Source: Valencia hispanica (taxonomy: Eukaryota; Chordata; Actinopteri; Cyprinodontiformes; Valenciidae). Taken from it: DNA of 64,000 nt. Location: positions 1,672,501-1,736,500 of the forward strand of contig OY747700.1 of assembly GCA_963556495.2 (NCBI GenBank), given 5' to 3'. Below, piece by piece: positions 22,950 through 35,128 of the stretch. A program made the translations under genes and the position numbers. The notes beneath the pieces are model-generated. The model was not told the origin of the DNA. It saw nothing but the letters and a program-made list of their open reading frames with translations, and did not search any database. The first letter of the stretch is position 1, and each line of letters opens with the position of its first letter.

Positions 22950-25138
22950 TTCATATGTAGCCTCAGTTTGCGGACGTTTTATGTGCGCGCTGATTTGGGC
23001 ATCGTGCTGGACCTTTTCTGAGCTTTAAACTGAAAAAAGGGTATTATTCCTTTAACTTTTAAATAATACGACTAAGATCTCACTAGTGACCAGGTTTGTT
23101 TCAACTCCATGCACAACAAATGCAATATTTGTTCTTATACGGCTTTGAAGAAAAACCGATCGCAAAATATGTGGAAATGGTCCTAAAAGCTCACAGTGTG
23201 TGTCCGTCTTTCCTCTGGGAAGCATGGAGCTGGTAGCGCAGCATAATTAGAACACCTTGGATTAAATATGATACTGAATATATGAAAATTGTGCTGGTGG
23301 ATGCACTGTTTAAAAGACAAACAAAAAGAACATCATGTTTTTAGGTTGTGGGGACAAAACTGTAATTGATCAATATTACCGCGGACATGGCCCCGGCTAC
23401 AATGACTCAAATATCTATACTTTAATCCGTGCGCACGGTTTAATAAACTGAGGGTATAGAGGGATTCTTACATGTGAAAAGTATTTCTGCACCTGACCCC
23501 GGCTGGGTTCCAGAGGTGAACGTTTTCCCCACAGAAAAATATGCAGAGGGAGTTATGGGTCTGAGAGGGCGGACAAGGTGCTGCTGATGCCACGGGGAAA
23601 TAATCATCTCACCTGCTATGACTGGATAAGTCAAGTGAATTCTTATCTTTAATTTTAATCATCTTAATATATTTGATCTTATCTTAATTTTTTATGTCAA
23701 AAAATTTTTTCTCACACTTTTCTGTCAGTTTTTAAAGGGTAAAAGTATGTGCAAGATGCCCTGCAGCCTGCATACACAAACTTGTCCTTATTTTCATGAA
23801 TAAAAAGTAAAAAAATAAAAAAATACCCCCCCTCTGCTTTTTTCACAAATCACACACTGCATATCAGCAGTAAAATGTTATAGTGGTCAACAGACAAGAA
23901 AAAAAAACCTTAAATTTTGTAATTGCAAACATGTTTTACTTAGGCTCACACATTATTCAATAGTCTAATATATCAAACTGAGAAGACTCAGACAGAATGC
24001 GTTAGGTTGAGTTCAGCTCCACAGCCAGATAGCCGCTGCGCAGCGAGCTATTAGCCTAGCCGATGGGCCAGGCAGCGACTTAAACGACCTGTCAATCAAA
24101 GTCCTCATTAATTATGCAAGATTTAGAAAATGTATCCTACGAAAACCAACCTGGTGCCTCTGATCGTTTTTAACCCAGCGTAATCACAGGAGCACTATGT
24201 AGCTGTATAGAGTTAAAAAAAGTTTTTTTTTTTTACGTGTCTAAAGTGCAATGTATGCCAAAGGGGGACTAGCAGCTGTATGGCGGTACTACAGCAATGG
24301 CGGCCCCCAGTGTCGTAGTCAAAAAGCAGAGCAGCCAGCGGCCATTGGTTCCTGGTCCAGCACACCTGAATCTAATGGTTCAGTTTCCTCCTCAGCAAAC
24401 AGACAGACAGGTAGGTTCTTTCGGGTCCTGCTGATGACCTGATTATTAGATTCAGGTGTGTTGAAACAAAGGCTACAATGAGTAGAATCTTTTGAAGAAA
24501 ATTTTAGTCTCCTCAAGAAAAGGAGACTAAATTATTGATTCTAGTGATTCGAGTTTCATAAAGCAGGAAAAATATATTTTCCAACTAGTTTTTTTTGCGT
24601 TAATTTGTTAAAAAATGTTTTCATTACTGGTGGCTTAGCTAAACAAAAACCTTAATTACATAAATTTAATATTCAGAAATGAGCATTTATAGATGTTAAC
24701 ATTGAATAATTAAAGAGAAACTTTCCCCCCCAAATCAACTGGTTTTGCTGATTAACTATATAGAGTGTCTAATACTGCTGCCTACAGGTCTAGTCATTAT
24801 TCTTGGCATTTTAGTGCATCTTATTTAAAATTTATATCTTCTGCCTAAACCCATCAGTGTGGCGCCCTCTTCAGGTTAAAAGTTGGAATAGCAAGATGGA
24901 ATAGATGATCAAAAACAGTGCATGCAAAATATGCATAACACATAGTATTTGCAGTTCATGTGAAATTGACCTCTGGAAATGCCTCTTTGGCTCTTGAGCA
25001 ATCTTCTCCGGCCACCTCCGCGGTCAGATGTAAGATTGAACCATCTTATGTCAAACGAGCCTATTTCCCTGTCAGCTTCTGAAGTGCAGGTGGCCATGTT
25101 GTTCCGAACTGCTCCTGTTTAAAGAAACCAATATCAAA
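22950..25138. other. Stretch without a recognised gene
   Basis: AT-rich. 24350-24475 has inverted 'cacacctgaatctaatgg' / 'attagattcaggtgtgtt' and looks like a remnant of the hAT family seen whole at 30211. Homopolymer runs occur at about 24222 (T) and 24724 (C). Nothing else recognised. Confidence 0.4.
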
Positions 25139-26650
25139 TCAAATCAAACTTTATTTATAAGGAGCTTTTCAAACCAAAACAAAGCTTCTCAAAGTGCTTT
25201 ACAGATTAAAAATGACCCACAACCCCCCCCTTCCCAAAACCCAAAAGTAAAAAACATCACCACAGCTATACCCCCCCCCCCCCCCCCATGCATAAAAGCA
25301 ACAATAAACAACAGCACATTAACAAAGCAGAACGAGCTGAGTACAGATGAACCAGGAAACGTCATCATGGGAGCCTTCTACATCGGCAGCAGCAGATCAA
25401 CAGCAGCAGCCAAGGCACTGACCCAGGGAGCCCAGAGGAGGGAGGGCTGGTACCCCCACCTCCACCCTAGCACCACCTGGAGAGCACCAAGGCAGACACA
25501 GCCGACCACCACCCACGAGGCAGAGGGCTCCCACAGAGGAAACACTGGAAGGAAAACTAAAATAAGTTAAAATATTAAAATTAAAACAATTATAAGACAT
25601 GATCAAATAAAAATACAAAGCAGATAAACAATAATTGATAAATAGCCAGCTAAAAGCTAAACTAAAAAGAATTCAATCAAATAAAACATGCAGAGCAATT
25701 AAACAGATTTAATAAATAATAATCAGTTAAAAGCTGGACTAAAAAGGTGAGTCATGATCCTGCTCTTAAAAACCTGAACGTTCTCTGCGGCCCTGAGGTT
25801 CTACAGCAGCCTGTTCCAGAGGTGAGGGCCATAATAACAGAAAGACGCCTCACCATGCGTGTGTGTCCTGACTTTGTGGGTGACAAGGAGACGGCTGCCA
25901 GAGGAGCGCAGAGACCGCCAAGGTTCATCTGGTAAAAGCAGTTCAGAGAGATAAGAAGGCCCAAGACCATTAAGACACTTAAAAACATTAAAAGAACCTT
26001 AAATTCAATCCTGAAATGTACAAGGAGTCAATGCAGTGATTCTAAGACGGGTGTAATGTGTTCCCTCCTCCTGGTCTTCATCAGGACACATGCTGCTGGA
26101 TTCTGTAAAAGTTGTAAACCTGATATACTCTTTTTGGGAAGACCAGAAAGCAGGGCATTACAGTAATCAATTCTACTGGTGATAAAAGCATCAGTGTCTC
26201 CATATTGGCCCGAGAGAGAATGGGGCGGACTCTGGCGATGTTCATTAGTTGATAAAAACCTATTTTAGTAACATTTTTAATGTGAGGAATAAAAGTCAGC
26301 TCAGAGTCAAAAATCACGCCCAGGTTCTTCACTTGTAAAGAGAGATTAAAAGACAGTGATTGTAGTTTTGGTAAAAGTTTCTCTCTCTGAGCCTCAGGAC
26401 CGATGACTAAAATACAGTTTTGTCCTTGTTGAGCTGGAGAAAGTTTTCTGCCATCCAGGATTTAATGTCTAAAATGCAGTTAAAAAGTGCGTCCATTGGC
26501 CGTGTGTCATCAGGAGACATGGAGATGTACAACTGTGTATCATCAGCATAACTGTGAAAGTTAACTCCATGTCTCCTGATGACACCGCCAAGAGGGAGCA
26601 TGTAGAGGTTAAAAAGCACTGGGCCTAAAATTGAACCCTGGGGCACACCA
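25139..26650 (-). mobile_element. LINE copy in reverse orientation (L2-like, YADD present)
   Basis: Minus strand, 26646-26407: [51 protein letters not shown]. 26332-26081: MKNLGVIFDSELTF. 25988-25752: [11 protein letters not shown] and TSGTGCCRTSGPQRTF. The 3' UTR follows (25140-25700) and includes a C17 run at 25271-25287. It is 5'-truncated just before the RT palm. Nearly the same sequence as 21590-22945, so the two form a 2.2-kb-spaced inverted pair. Confidence 0.8.
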
Positions 26651-27403
26651 CGTGTGGGGTACTTTTAATTGAAAAAAAACAAAAAGAAAATTACATAAAA
26701 ATCAGCCTACAGAACGGAGATTCTGATTTAGAAGCAAAGATGAGGGTAATAAGCTGAATCTGATCATATCAGATTGACACCGAGGTGTCAATGAACAACT
26801 ACCTGGCTCTGAAGGAGTTCTTCCGGCTGTTTCCGGAGTTTAGCAGCTTTTCCTTTTCCTTCAGATAGACAAAGCTCTCCCAGCCCTCCACCCTTCTCAT
26901 ATCCCTTCATCCATCCATCCATCCATCCATCCATCTATCTATATAATAATATAATCTGAAGCTATTTTGGCCACTGGACTCGTTGGGACCTTCAAATCAG
27001 CAGAAATGTTTCAGTAACCTTCCTCAGCTTTGAGGCCTACAGAATCTATTTGACTTCATACTGCTTGGTTTGTGCTCCGACATTCACTGTCCGCTGTGGG
27101 ACCTTCTGCAGACAGGTGTGGGCCTTCCCAAATCATGTCCAATCAACTGAACTGGCCAAAGGTGGACTCCAAGCAATGCACTCCTATGAATCACACCGAT
27201 CAGGATTAGCAGTGAGTTCGCCAAAATGAAATTCACTAGAGAAGTTAAATTAGGCAACATGCATGCTGAAAAGGCACACACAAAGGACGAAAAAAGCAGA
27301 TATATCCACAGTCTCTCCTAGAAGCGTCAGTGGTGAAGTAACTGCAGGTTAAGTTTGACTGTGTGATTGCAGGATATGAGATAAACCGCAAGTTTAACTA
27401 TGT
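26651..27403. other. Stretch without a gene; (CATC)n microsatellite
   Basis: A (CATC)n then (TATC)n run at about 26907-26945 is the only clear feature. Confidence 0.5.
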
Positions 27404-27411
27404 GACCTACG

Positions 27412-27712
27412 ACAGTGGTCCCCAACCTTTTTTTCGCCTCGGACCGGTTTAATATAAGACAATATTTTCACGGACCAGCCTTTAAGGTGTGGCGGATAAA
27501 TGATAACGGACCGTATAAAAACGTGTTTTTAAAATTATAACAATAGACGTAAATCCGATGTGTATTCACAGCTTTATTAACAGCGTCCTCCTAACATCGA
27601 GCAGACAACATAACGCGAGTAACACTCAGCCCTTTAACGCTCTCTGGTCGCCATAGGCTCGCGGCCCGGTACCACATGACCCACGGAGCGGCCCGGGGGT
27701 TGGGGACCACTG
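27412..27712. mobile_element. hAT-type MITE
   Basis: 301 bp with terminal inverted repeats CAGTGGTCCCCAACC and GGTTGGGGACCACTG. Flanks are ACCTACGA (27404-27411) and ACCTACGT (27713-27720), an 8-bp duplication with one mismatch, as for hAT. Confidence 0.85.
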
Positions 27713-27890
27713 ACCTACGTCTCCATCAAAGACAGTGCAATAGATTTAACTGTTTGATTACAGGTATTAAAAATTAAATGCAGGTTAAATAATAAAATTA
27801 ACAGCAGGTTAGATCAGGGTTCCTCTGTGGTTTGCACAAAGCACCCTGAAGTAAGTTGCAACTTCAAAGTATAGATGTAGAATTTTTTTA

Positions 27891-28578
27891 AGTAACACTA
27901 TGTAGTTTATCAACTTTCATAATATATTTCCAAGACCCTTGTGATGTTACATCGACGTGCAATAGGTTGAAGACACGCATGCCATAGCCTGACGGGATCT
28001 GTATCGCTTTTACTGGCACTACGTAACTTCGGGGTGCGGGTAGTAACCTGTGCACAAAAAGAACTACAAAATTTGAGTGCTGCTTACGGCATACCTCACT
28101 TCCGCCCCCCACGTGAGCCACACAAGCATTCATTTGCTGGCTGCTACCGCTTGTGAATATTTTTGTAATGGCCGAAGCAGCAACAAAAACAAAAAAGGCT
28201 ACGTTTTTGTCGGAGACTAGGAAGCGAAAAAGGGAGTTTGACGAACTCAAGGGCCGGACGAGGATTAATATTGGTCGAGCGTTTGCTCGCTGGTGTGAGC
28301 TAAAGGAGGAGGAGGGGTGCCCAACCGATTCTGACATGGCAGTCATGTTCTTGTACTAGTAAGTATATTGCTTGCATACTATCTAGTTTTTCGAATTTGT
28401 TCTCTGCCTGACCTCTGGCTGACCAAGACGTAAAAATCTGTAAAGATAGAGGGTATCGCTTGTCAATGCACGTGAATCCCCTGGTGTAACCATAACAGAT
28501 TTTACGACAGTAGTAAAAAACAATACCTTTTTCCCAACTGTAGGGGGACCCCAAGAGCAAAACTTACATAGTGTTGCT
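27891..28578 (+). mobile_element. TTAA-type element carrying an isolated transposase-like exon
   Basis: Left end AGTAACACTATGTAG and right end (reverse complement) AGCAACACTATGTAAG are inverted repeats. The left flank is TTTA and the right, in reverse, ATAA, a decayed TTAA site. Inside, in plus orientation, lies one coding exon (28168-28358) related to the exon inside the larger element at 28969. It reads as an internally deleted derivative. Confidence 0.65.
28168..28358 (+). pseudogene. Isolated first exon, 'RTRINIG' family (transposase-like gene)
   Basis: ATG 28168 begins MAEAATKTKKATFLSETRKR and continues to GRTRINIGRAFARW, then PTDSDMAVMFLY. The exon ends in phase 2 at a strong donor (TA|GTAAGT). 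The exon at 29215-29371 has the same core (KTRVNIGPAFPRW … TDVELAVLLMD) and the same phase. In fish this motif opens large multi-exon proteins of unknown function that I recognise as repetitive. No following exon exists in this small element, so it is probably a dead fragment. Confidence 0.6.
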
Positions 28579-28589
28579 TTATTTTAATT

Positions 28590-28900
28590 GTAAGCGCCTT
28601 TCAAGACTCTCAAGGTCGCTGTACATCCATAACATTAAAACACAATGAACAAAGGTTAAAAATGGTACAAGCAAATCAACATATAAAATACAGATAAGGT
28701 CGAAGTATCTTTTTGGTTAAAATCCACTATTAAATTGAAATAAAATCTATAACCACGAACTACACAATGCAATTTTAATTTAGACTCAACGCAACTGAAA
28801 ATATGCCTATGCACCTTAGTTGAACATGAATAGCAAGGGAGATACAATGAGTTATCAAAAGCTGCTTGCAATAAGGTTTAAAACAATAACTCCAAAAATG
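28590..28900 (-). mobile_element. Weak LINE-tail-like sequence
   Basis: 'gtaagcgcctttcaagactctcaaggtcgctgtacat' resembles the reverse complement of LINE 3' ends. The rest is AT-rich and unrecognised. Confidence 0.3.
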
Positions 28901-30210
28901 TCTGAATTTGTGTTATTCTATATGCATGAGCTGTGCAATAATTTTCCCAATAGCGTGCCTCACTTTAAGCAGCATTCCGCAACTTTTACACCTTAATATG
29001 TTTTTTTTCAAAAGTTATGGTGGAACGTTATCATCTATTATGTTGATTTTTAGAGTTATCACCACCTTACAGGGGTCCTAGGCTTTTTTCTGCACTATAG
29101 AACTTTTGAGCGGCGACCCGCCGCCGGAAGTACCGACTGAGTTCTGCTTTACGGCAGAGTCATACGGCCTCGCTGTTTAGAGACTGTAGAGATGCTGAGT
29201 CACCAAAGAGACCAATAAATCCCCCATATCAGAAGAAGCTAAAAAAGGAAAAAGACAATGTGATAGAGAGAGAGCAAAGACCAGAGTAAATATTGGGCCG
29301 GCTTTTCCTCGTTGGAGAGTTCTTTTGGAACCAACTACAGACGTCGAGTTGGCCGTGCTGCTAATGGATAGGTAAGTAATCAATGATTTCACCGGGGTTA
29401 TAGTGTTTGGTCTGGCATGATGTTGTTATACAGTCCTGAGAAAGCTATTTATTCAATGTGTGGAGGTGGATGAACATAGTTTGCTCGGTACGCCTTACAG
29501 TAGTAATGTGAATTACACAACCGAGTCGATCTCCGTTAGCCATCTAGAGGCTAATGTGATGCTAACGTGTAAGACTCAGTTCTGTAGATAAAGCTGCAAA
29601 CTCCGGCGTAGTCACTGTATTTCAGTATATCAGTCAAACTTTTTCTTTTGGATTTGTCAAGCTAGTGATTTATATTTTTGTCGTTAAGGTGTTTTTTAGG
29701 AAAAAATCTAAGATGTCGGCTGATTCTAGTGTTGGGAGATGTTTGCTACGTAGCGCTTAGACGTTCTCTGTATCTAATCTCACTGCTTTTCCAATTACCC
29801 CGACCTCCCCCACAAACTGAATACCTAACTGTGAGATCTTTACTCTAAATTATCCCGATAAATTAGAGCTAATCCGTTTTATTATCTCTTACTTTCCCTC
29901 AGTCCTGTTTGTTGACCTCTCTGTAAATTTATATAAAAAATGGCAGTGTTTAAAAATTTCATAATATATGTTCGGTGATGCTTACCATACTTTCTATGGA
30001 ATTCCGTTCTGAGTTGTCTAATATTCCCACCAATGACTGTAAAGCCATTTTGTTTACTGAATAACACTAGTACCACTACTACATTTTTCATTTGGATAAG
30101 CGGCAGAAAGATTGATATGTGTTTTTATATTGAATGGTTTGTAAAACCGCATGTGTTGGTTTTAGATTTTTATCTAAAGCAGGTTTTATTTTGCAAATGT
30201 TCTGCTAGAC

Positions 30211-30425
30211 CAGGAGTCACCAACACTGGTCCGTGACAGCTTCTGCCCTGCATATTATAGAGTTATCCCTGTTCCAACACAGCTGAATCGAATGACTCAT
30301 TACAATATCTTATCAAACATGATCGCAGCTGAAGAGACATAATCCTTTGATTCACCTGTGTTGGTGCAGAGTTGTCTGTAAAAACTGCAGGACGTAGATC
30401 TGGAGGACCAGTGTTGGTGACACCT
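30211..30425. mobile_element. hAT-type MITE in an intron
   Basis: Ends AGGAGTCACCAACACTGGTC and, in reverse, AGGTGTCACCAACACTGGTC: 20 of 21 positions match, counting one more C on each. It has internal partial palindromes around 'cacagctgaatcgaatga'. No clear target duplication. Confidence 0.65.
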
Positions 30426-31780
30426 TTAACCACACAATCAGTGTATGAAAAAGGACTAAATCTGCTCTAATATTCCCAGGTATGAAACACATCAAGTGAC
30501 TTCTACGCCTAAGAAGAGAGAAGCAGAAAAACAAGCACCACCACCACCTGTATCAAGTGTTACAGAGGGGTCTGGGTATGTTTTTTTAATCAATTATTAT
30601 TTTATTTTTTTACATAGGATAATAAAGTTGTGAATTATCAATATCATGTCTTTGTCATAATACTTGAAGTTTATTTTATGTTGCAGTTTATGTCTATTAC
30701 ATTCATGTTTCCACAAATTCATTTTTATTCTAATAGTTTATGGTATTTATGTGGTGCTACAACGATATATTGCCAATGCAAGTGTGTCAATCAAAAGAAA
30801 ATCCACACACGCGTAAGTTTTTTCTTATTATCTAGAGTGGAGAAGATAAACATTGAAGGGGTTCAACAATTGCTTCCTGAAAAAGAAGTAGATGTTAGAA
30901 TCCAGGTCAGTGTTACTTCCATTTGAGACAAAATCTAAATCATTTTTTTGTTTTTAGATTGTGCACTTTTTTCATGTAGTCTTTTACATGTTGCAGTATG
31001 CACTCCCTGAGGATTGCTCAAGAAGAGCAGCAAGACTCATTGGATGAAGAGCAGCTGAATGATTTGAGGAACAGCATGTAAGTGTTCATCTCGCCTTTTA
31101 TTCCTTGACGTTATGTTGCTTTGTTTTCTCTAACAGTTGTAACTTTCAATTAAAAGTGTTGAGATCGACGGTTGCTAAAACAATCCGGGGGGACATTCCT
31201 TGAGTTCCCTATCCGGATGTGTAACAACAATGATCTGGTGACAGCAACAGCATGTCCAGGGAGAGGCCCATTCAAAGTTACTTTGAAACCTCGCGGAACA
31301 GGACTCTGGCTGGAATGGGTGAGAGACCACTTTTAAATATAAAAAACAAAAAATATAATTGTTCTTCACTAATTATCATAAAAAAATTGCAGGTATATAG
31401 CTTATATTTGTTTTGGGTTTTCTAAGATGTATATTGTGTGTTCTTTTTGTAGGCTTGCCCTTCTGGACACATCTTGTGGAGATGGAATTCCCAGCCATGT
31501 AAATGTAAATCAGTGACATTTACTATATTTTGCATGAAAACTTCATAAATGGAACTAGCTCACCAGAAAAGCAATACACACTGTTCTTTCACGTTGTAAG
31601 ATTATACAAGGTTTTATGTATTTTCTTCAACAGAACAACATGTGATTTGGAGAGTTTCCAGAACCACGTCCTAATGTATGCTGGGAAGCATAGTGCAGTC
31701 CACCAGTGTACAAGACACTGACGCTGCTTGCTGCAATCTACTATAATCACCACTGCAGGGACCAGATTCGGATTTAATGG

Positions 31781-31888
31781 ACTGAATTCTTACACCTTCC
31801 CGCTGAAGGACAGCGACATTCTTGGACGTAACGTACTGAACTGTTACACCTTCCCGCTGAAGGACAGCAACATTCTTGGACGTAATGG
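31781..31888 (+). repeat. Two-copy 54-bp tandem repeat
   Basis: 31781-31834 and 31835-31888 differ at a handful of positions; both contain 'ttcccgctgaaggacagc' and 'acattcttggacgtaa'. It lies just upstream of a purine run and possible LTR start. Confidence 0.85.
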
Positions 31889-31952
31889 ACAATGAACCTG
31901 GTTCTAGCTCCAAAGACTGAACAGTGCACATTCTTTGGAACTAAAAGGGGGA

Positions 31953-34563
31953 TGTTGAGGCTATGGCCTTTACTGAATGAACTGGATCTCCCAGCATCCT
32001 TTCACTGAGCGAACTGCATCTCCCAGCACCCATTGCGCTGCCCTTGACCCATTCTCATTGGTCTGTGGCCAGTGATGACATCACAGAGTTGATAAAAGCA
32101 GCGCGAATATTGAAATCTTCGTCTTTTGGTTCCCCAGCAGTGCCGCGAGGAGACGCTTTTACCCACTGCTAGCATTTTCCCTTTTTCCGTTCAAACCTGC
32201 TGGACCAGGAAGAACTCCCCTTTTAAACTTCGAAGTGAATCGGCCGAGCAAACAGACTTCTTGTACGGGTAACCGAGGAGTCAGCTGGCCATCTGAGCTC
32301 TATTGAAACAGGCCTGAGTCCCTCAGAGCCTAAAGTTTTCTGACCTCGGTTTTGCGCAGACCGCTCCTTTAAACTGGACACTTCCTACGTTCTTCGTTGT
32401 GGACTGTGGAGAGCTGCCCCCACGAAGTAGGATTAAACTGATTTATATATTATAAAGCGGATTTATATATTATATATTTATAAGGTCTTGACAGTTAATA
32501 TCCGTTTTCTGTTGGTTAAAATAAGTCTGTCAACTTGTTAACCACTGTTATTCTTGGTCGTCTGTCGCTGTACACCGACCCTGAATGTGCATGCTTTTTG
32601 TGTTTTATTATTTGACTTTGGTTGCAACCAGAAGCAGTATATTATATTGTATAATTTCCTTGTTTGTTTATTGTCCGCTGCGGTCGGCGCGTGTCTGTTT
32701 AGACAGGTCGCGTGGCCTCAGTAGATCTCCTTTCTCCGTCGCCCCCGTTTCCTTTGTCCAAGCCACCATTGCTAATGAAACCAGCCTTTGTTGAGTCGCC
32801 ACGCGGTCTTCCTTTGTCTTTCTTTGTCTTTCTTTGTGAACCGATCGTGCCAATTGATAAGGCTTGAGTTATTTATTGCATTGAGGGTGTGAGCTGAGCC
32901 CCCCTCATTCGCTCGCTGTCTCCCACACACACAGACGCACACACACGCCCCCTTCCCTCGACGTTAAAGATCAACTAAACACCAGTGCCCAGCCTTACTC
33001 CGCCCACAAGAAAACTTGAAAATGATATCTAAAAGGGGCGTTGCTCGGCGGACTAACCGTCACTGGGGAAAAGCAGGGGGGTTTACAGTTGGGCGTGGTC
33101 TGGGCTGTGATTGACACATTGGCGCCGTGACTGACAGCTACGTGGACGTGATAAAAACAAACGCCAGTCACACTCATCTCCTGGAGATCGTGTTATCTTA
33201 CGACATTATAAACTCAAAGCAAAAGTTATTCGGACTCTCCACTAGCTAACAGACTGAGCAACAAAACCGTGAGCAGACTGCGCTAAACTCAGCATTACAG
33301 CGCTGACTCGTTCCGCGGACCCGTGCAGTTCCCGCGCGGGGCAGGGGGATGTTGAAGCCGGTCTAGAGGCGCAGTCAGCGCCCACAGCCCTGGAGCTGGA
33401 ACAGGGCTGTTTTGGCGCTGAAAAGGCGCCTTTGGTGCATACAACATTCATTGTTATTAGCGCTGTTGTGAGCACGGCACCGGGTCTCTCCCACAGAGAG
33501 CCCCTACAAATATGTTTTATTAGATATGCGCGATTTACGTGGATGACCTTTTTCGAGATCAACACAGCTTTTTCCACCAAAAGGTGACAAGTCTACAGCT
33601 CTTTACCAAATGTTTCTAACACTGCAGCTACAAAGATGGCTATTATAAGCGTCAAAGCATCATTATTAGTCGTTTTAGTCATTAGTTTTGCTCACTCCCC
33701 TCAGATTGGCATCTGAAATCTCCGGGTTCGCTGGGCAGCAGTGCCGGTAACTCCTTCCTTAGTTGTGGAAGACCAAGGGTGGGGACAGCCTCGCTCTTCA
33801 AAAGGAGCTTCTTAGCGAAACCCAGCTACGCTAAAGAACTAACTAAATACTATGCTAATGATAACTTGCTAACCTGAAAATCGATGTAAAACGCTCACTC
33901 AGTATTCCAACTCCAACTCGCTACGGGGCGTGTGCGACACTTGACTGCTTTTATACCCCAAGCGGCAGAGCGACGGACGTCACACACCTCCAAATCACGT
34001 CACACAAACTTCTGAGCAAATGGGGAGGACAGGAATGAAATTCAAATGTAGTGCAACCGAAAATGCACAGATGGCGCCACACAGACGGTTTTAGGCTCAA
34101 AAGTGAGATTTTATCTAATTTGCACTCAAATGTCAAAAAAGTGACCAGGACATGTAGAGAGAACTATAAGAAGCATATTTATACAGTTTATAAGCTACAA
34201 AAAGTTGATTTGGTGTTTAGTTGTCCTTTAACTTTGTTCTAGATTTTTGCATGCGGTTGAATAGATGGAAATTATGAATGAAATGTAATCTGTAAGGTTG
34301 ACCTATTTCATGAATAAATTCCCTTAAGTAACGAGAAGTTTCCTGTGCTATTTCAGTGTGTGCTGTGAAGTTTGTTTTAACCCCTCGGACAAACTCTACG
34401 TCTTTTCAGAGAGACTGACAGTCTGGTTTAATTAAAATTATCTCATTTATGAGATTGGTGCCCCTATATCTTTAATAAACAGGTTAAACTCGAACGTCAT
34501 CAATAATTATATTAATATTAAATTATTGATTATAATTATTGATGCTCAGAAAACCCGACAACA
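31953..34563 (+). mobile_element. LTR-like block (candidate, incomplete retroelement)
   Basis: A polypurine run AAAAGGGGGA (31943-31952) is followed by TGTTGAGG, the pattern at the start of a 3' LTR. Downstream are an inverted CCAAT (32057-32061) and a TATA-like GATAAAAG (32091-32098) at promoter spacing. A closing CAACA is found at 34559-34563. No gag, pol or env coding sequence is seen, and the length is large for one LTR, so the block may be composite. It interrupts the transposase-like gene between its 31690 and 34714 exons. Confidence 0.3.
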
Positions 34564-35128
34564 ACTTTTTATTATTAATAGTTACAACACCACAACCACC
34601 AACCTCCAGCTCGCAACCTTGATGGAAACAAGATGCAAGTTTTAAATTCCCTAAAAATCTATTTTTTTGGGACTTTATGAGTTTTACTAAAATTACGCTA
34701 ATTACTATTCCAGCTACGTGCGGCACTACAACAAGAAATCAAAGAACCGGAGTGTCTACACTACAAAGGAAGCAAAGCAGTCCAGTTACATTTCGCACCT
34801 GCAGAAAGCCATTCTTTTGAAGCGAATGTCGAGTGGAGCAGGACTTCCCAGGGCTCATACTCTCCACCAGACTTTCCGAGACATTTGGGATTGCTTGCAG
34901 CAACAAATCCCCCACGCACAGAAGAACTTGTACGGGCACATGTTTCAAGGGGAGATTGTGTCCCCAAAAAATAATAAAGATCTTAGAACATCTACTGATG
35001 GAGGGTTGTTTTTCTTAGTACGTTTATTTCACATTTTCAAGGTAACTTACAACAAAAAAAAAAAAACATTTACAGTTTTATGAACAGGTTATTGAGAAAT
35101 ATGGTAATTAGTTATTTTTTAAACGTAC

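Larger units (their letters stand above)
29215..34974 (+). pseudogene. Decayed multi-exon transposase-like gene
   Basis: Exons that I can place: 29215-29371 (EEAKKGKRQCDR … KTRVNIGPAFPRW, donor phase 2); 30480-30575 (YETHQVTSTPKKREAE, phases 2/2); 30836-30905 (VEKINIEGVQQLLPEKE, ends phase 0); about 30999-31079 (HSLRIAQEEQQDSLDEEQ, open only in another phase); about 31197-31318 (TFLEFPIRMCNNNDLVT … KPRGTGLWLEW); 31453 onward (ACPSGHILWRWNSQP); about 31634-31690 (CDLESFQNHVLMYAGKH); 34714-34974 (KEAKQSSYISHLQ, then after a frameshift DFPRHLGLLAATNPPRTEEL and SRGDCVP, stop). The first exon has no in-frame ATG after an upstream TGA. Phase breaks and frameshifts show it is inactive. The order of blocks matches large repetitive fish proteins of unknown function; a DDE triad is not visible in what remains. 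Confidence 0.55.

Noticed and set aside
34833..35018. Open frame MEQDFPGLILSTR…
   Set aside because: It overlaps two other frames that match the transposase-like C-terminus better.
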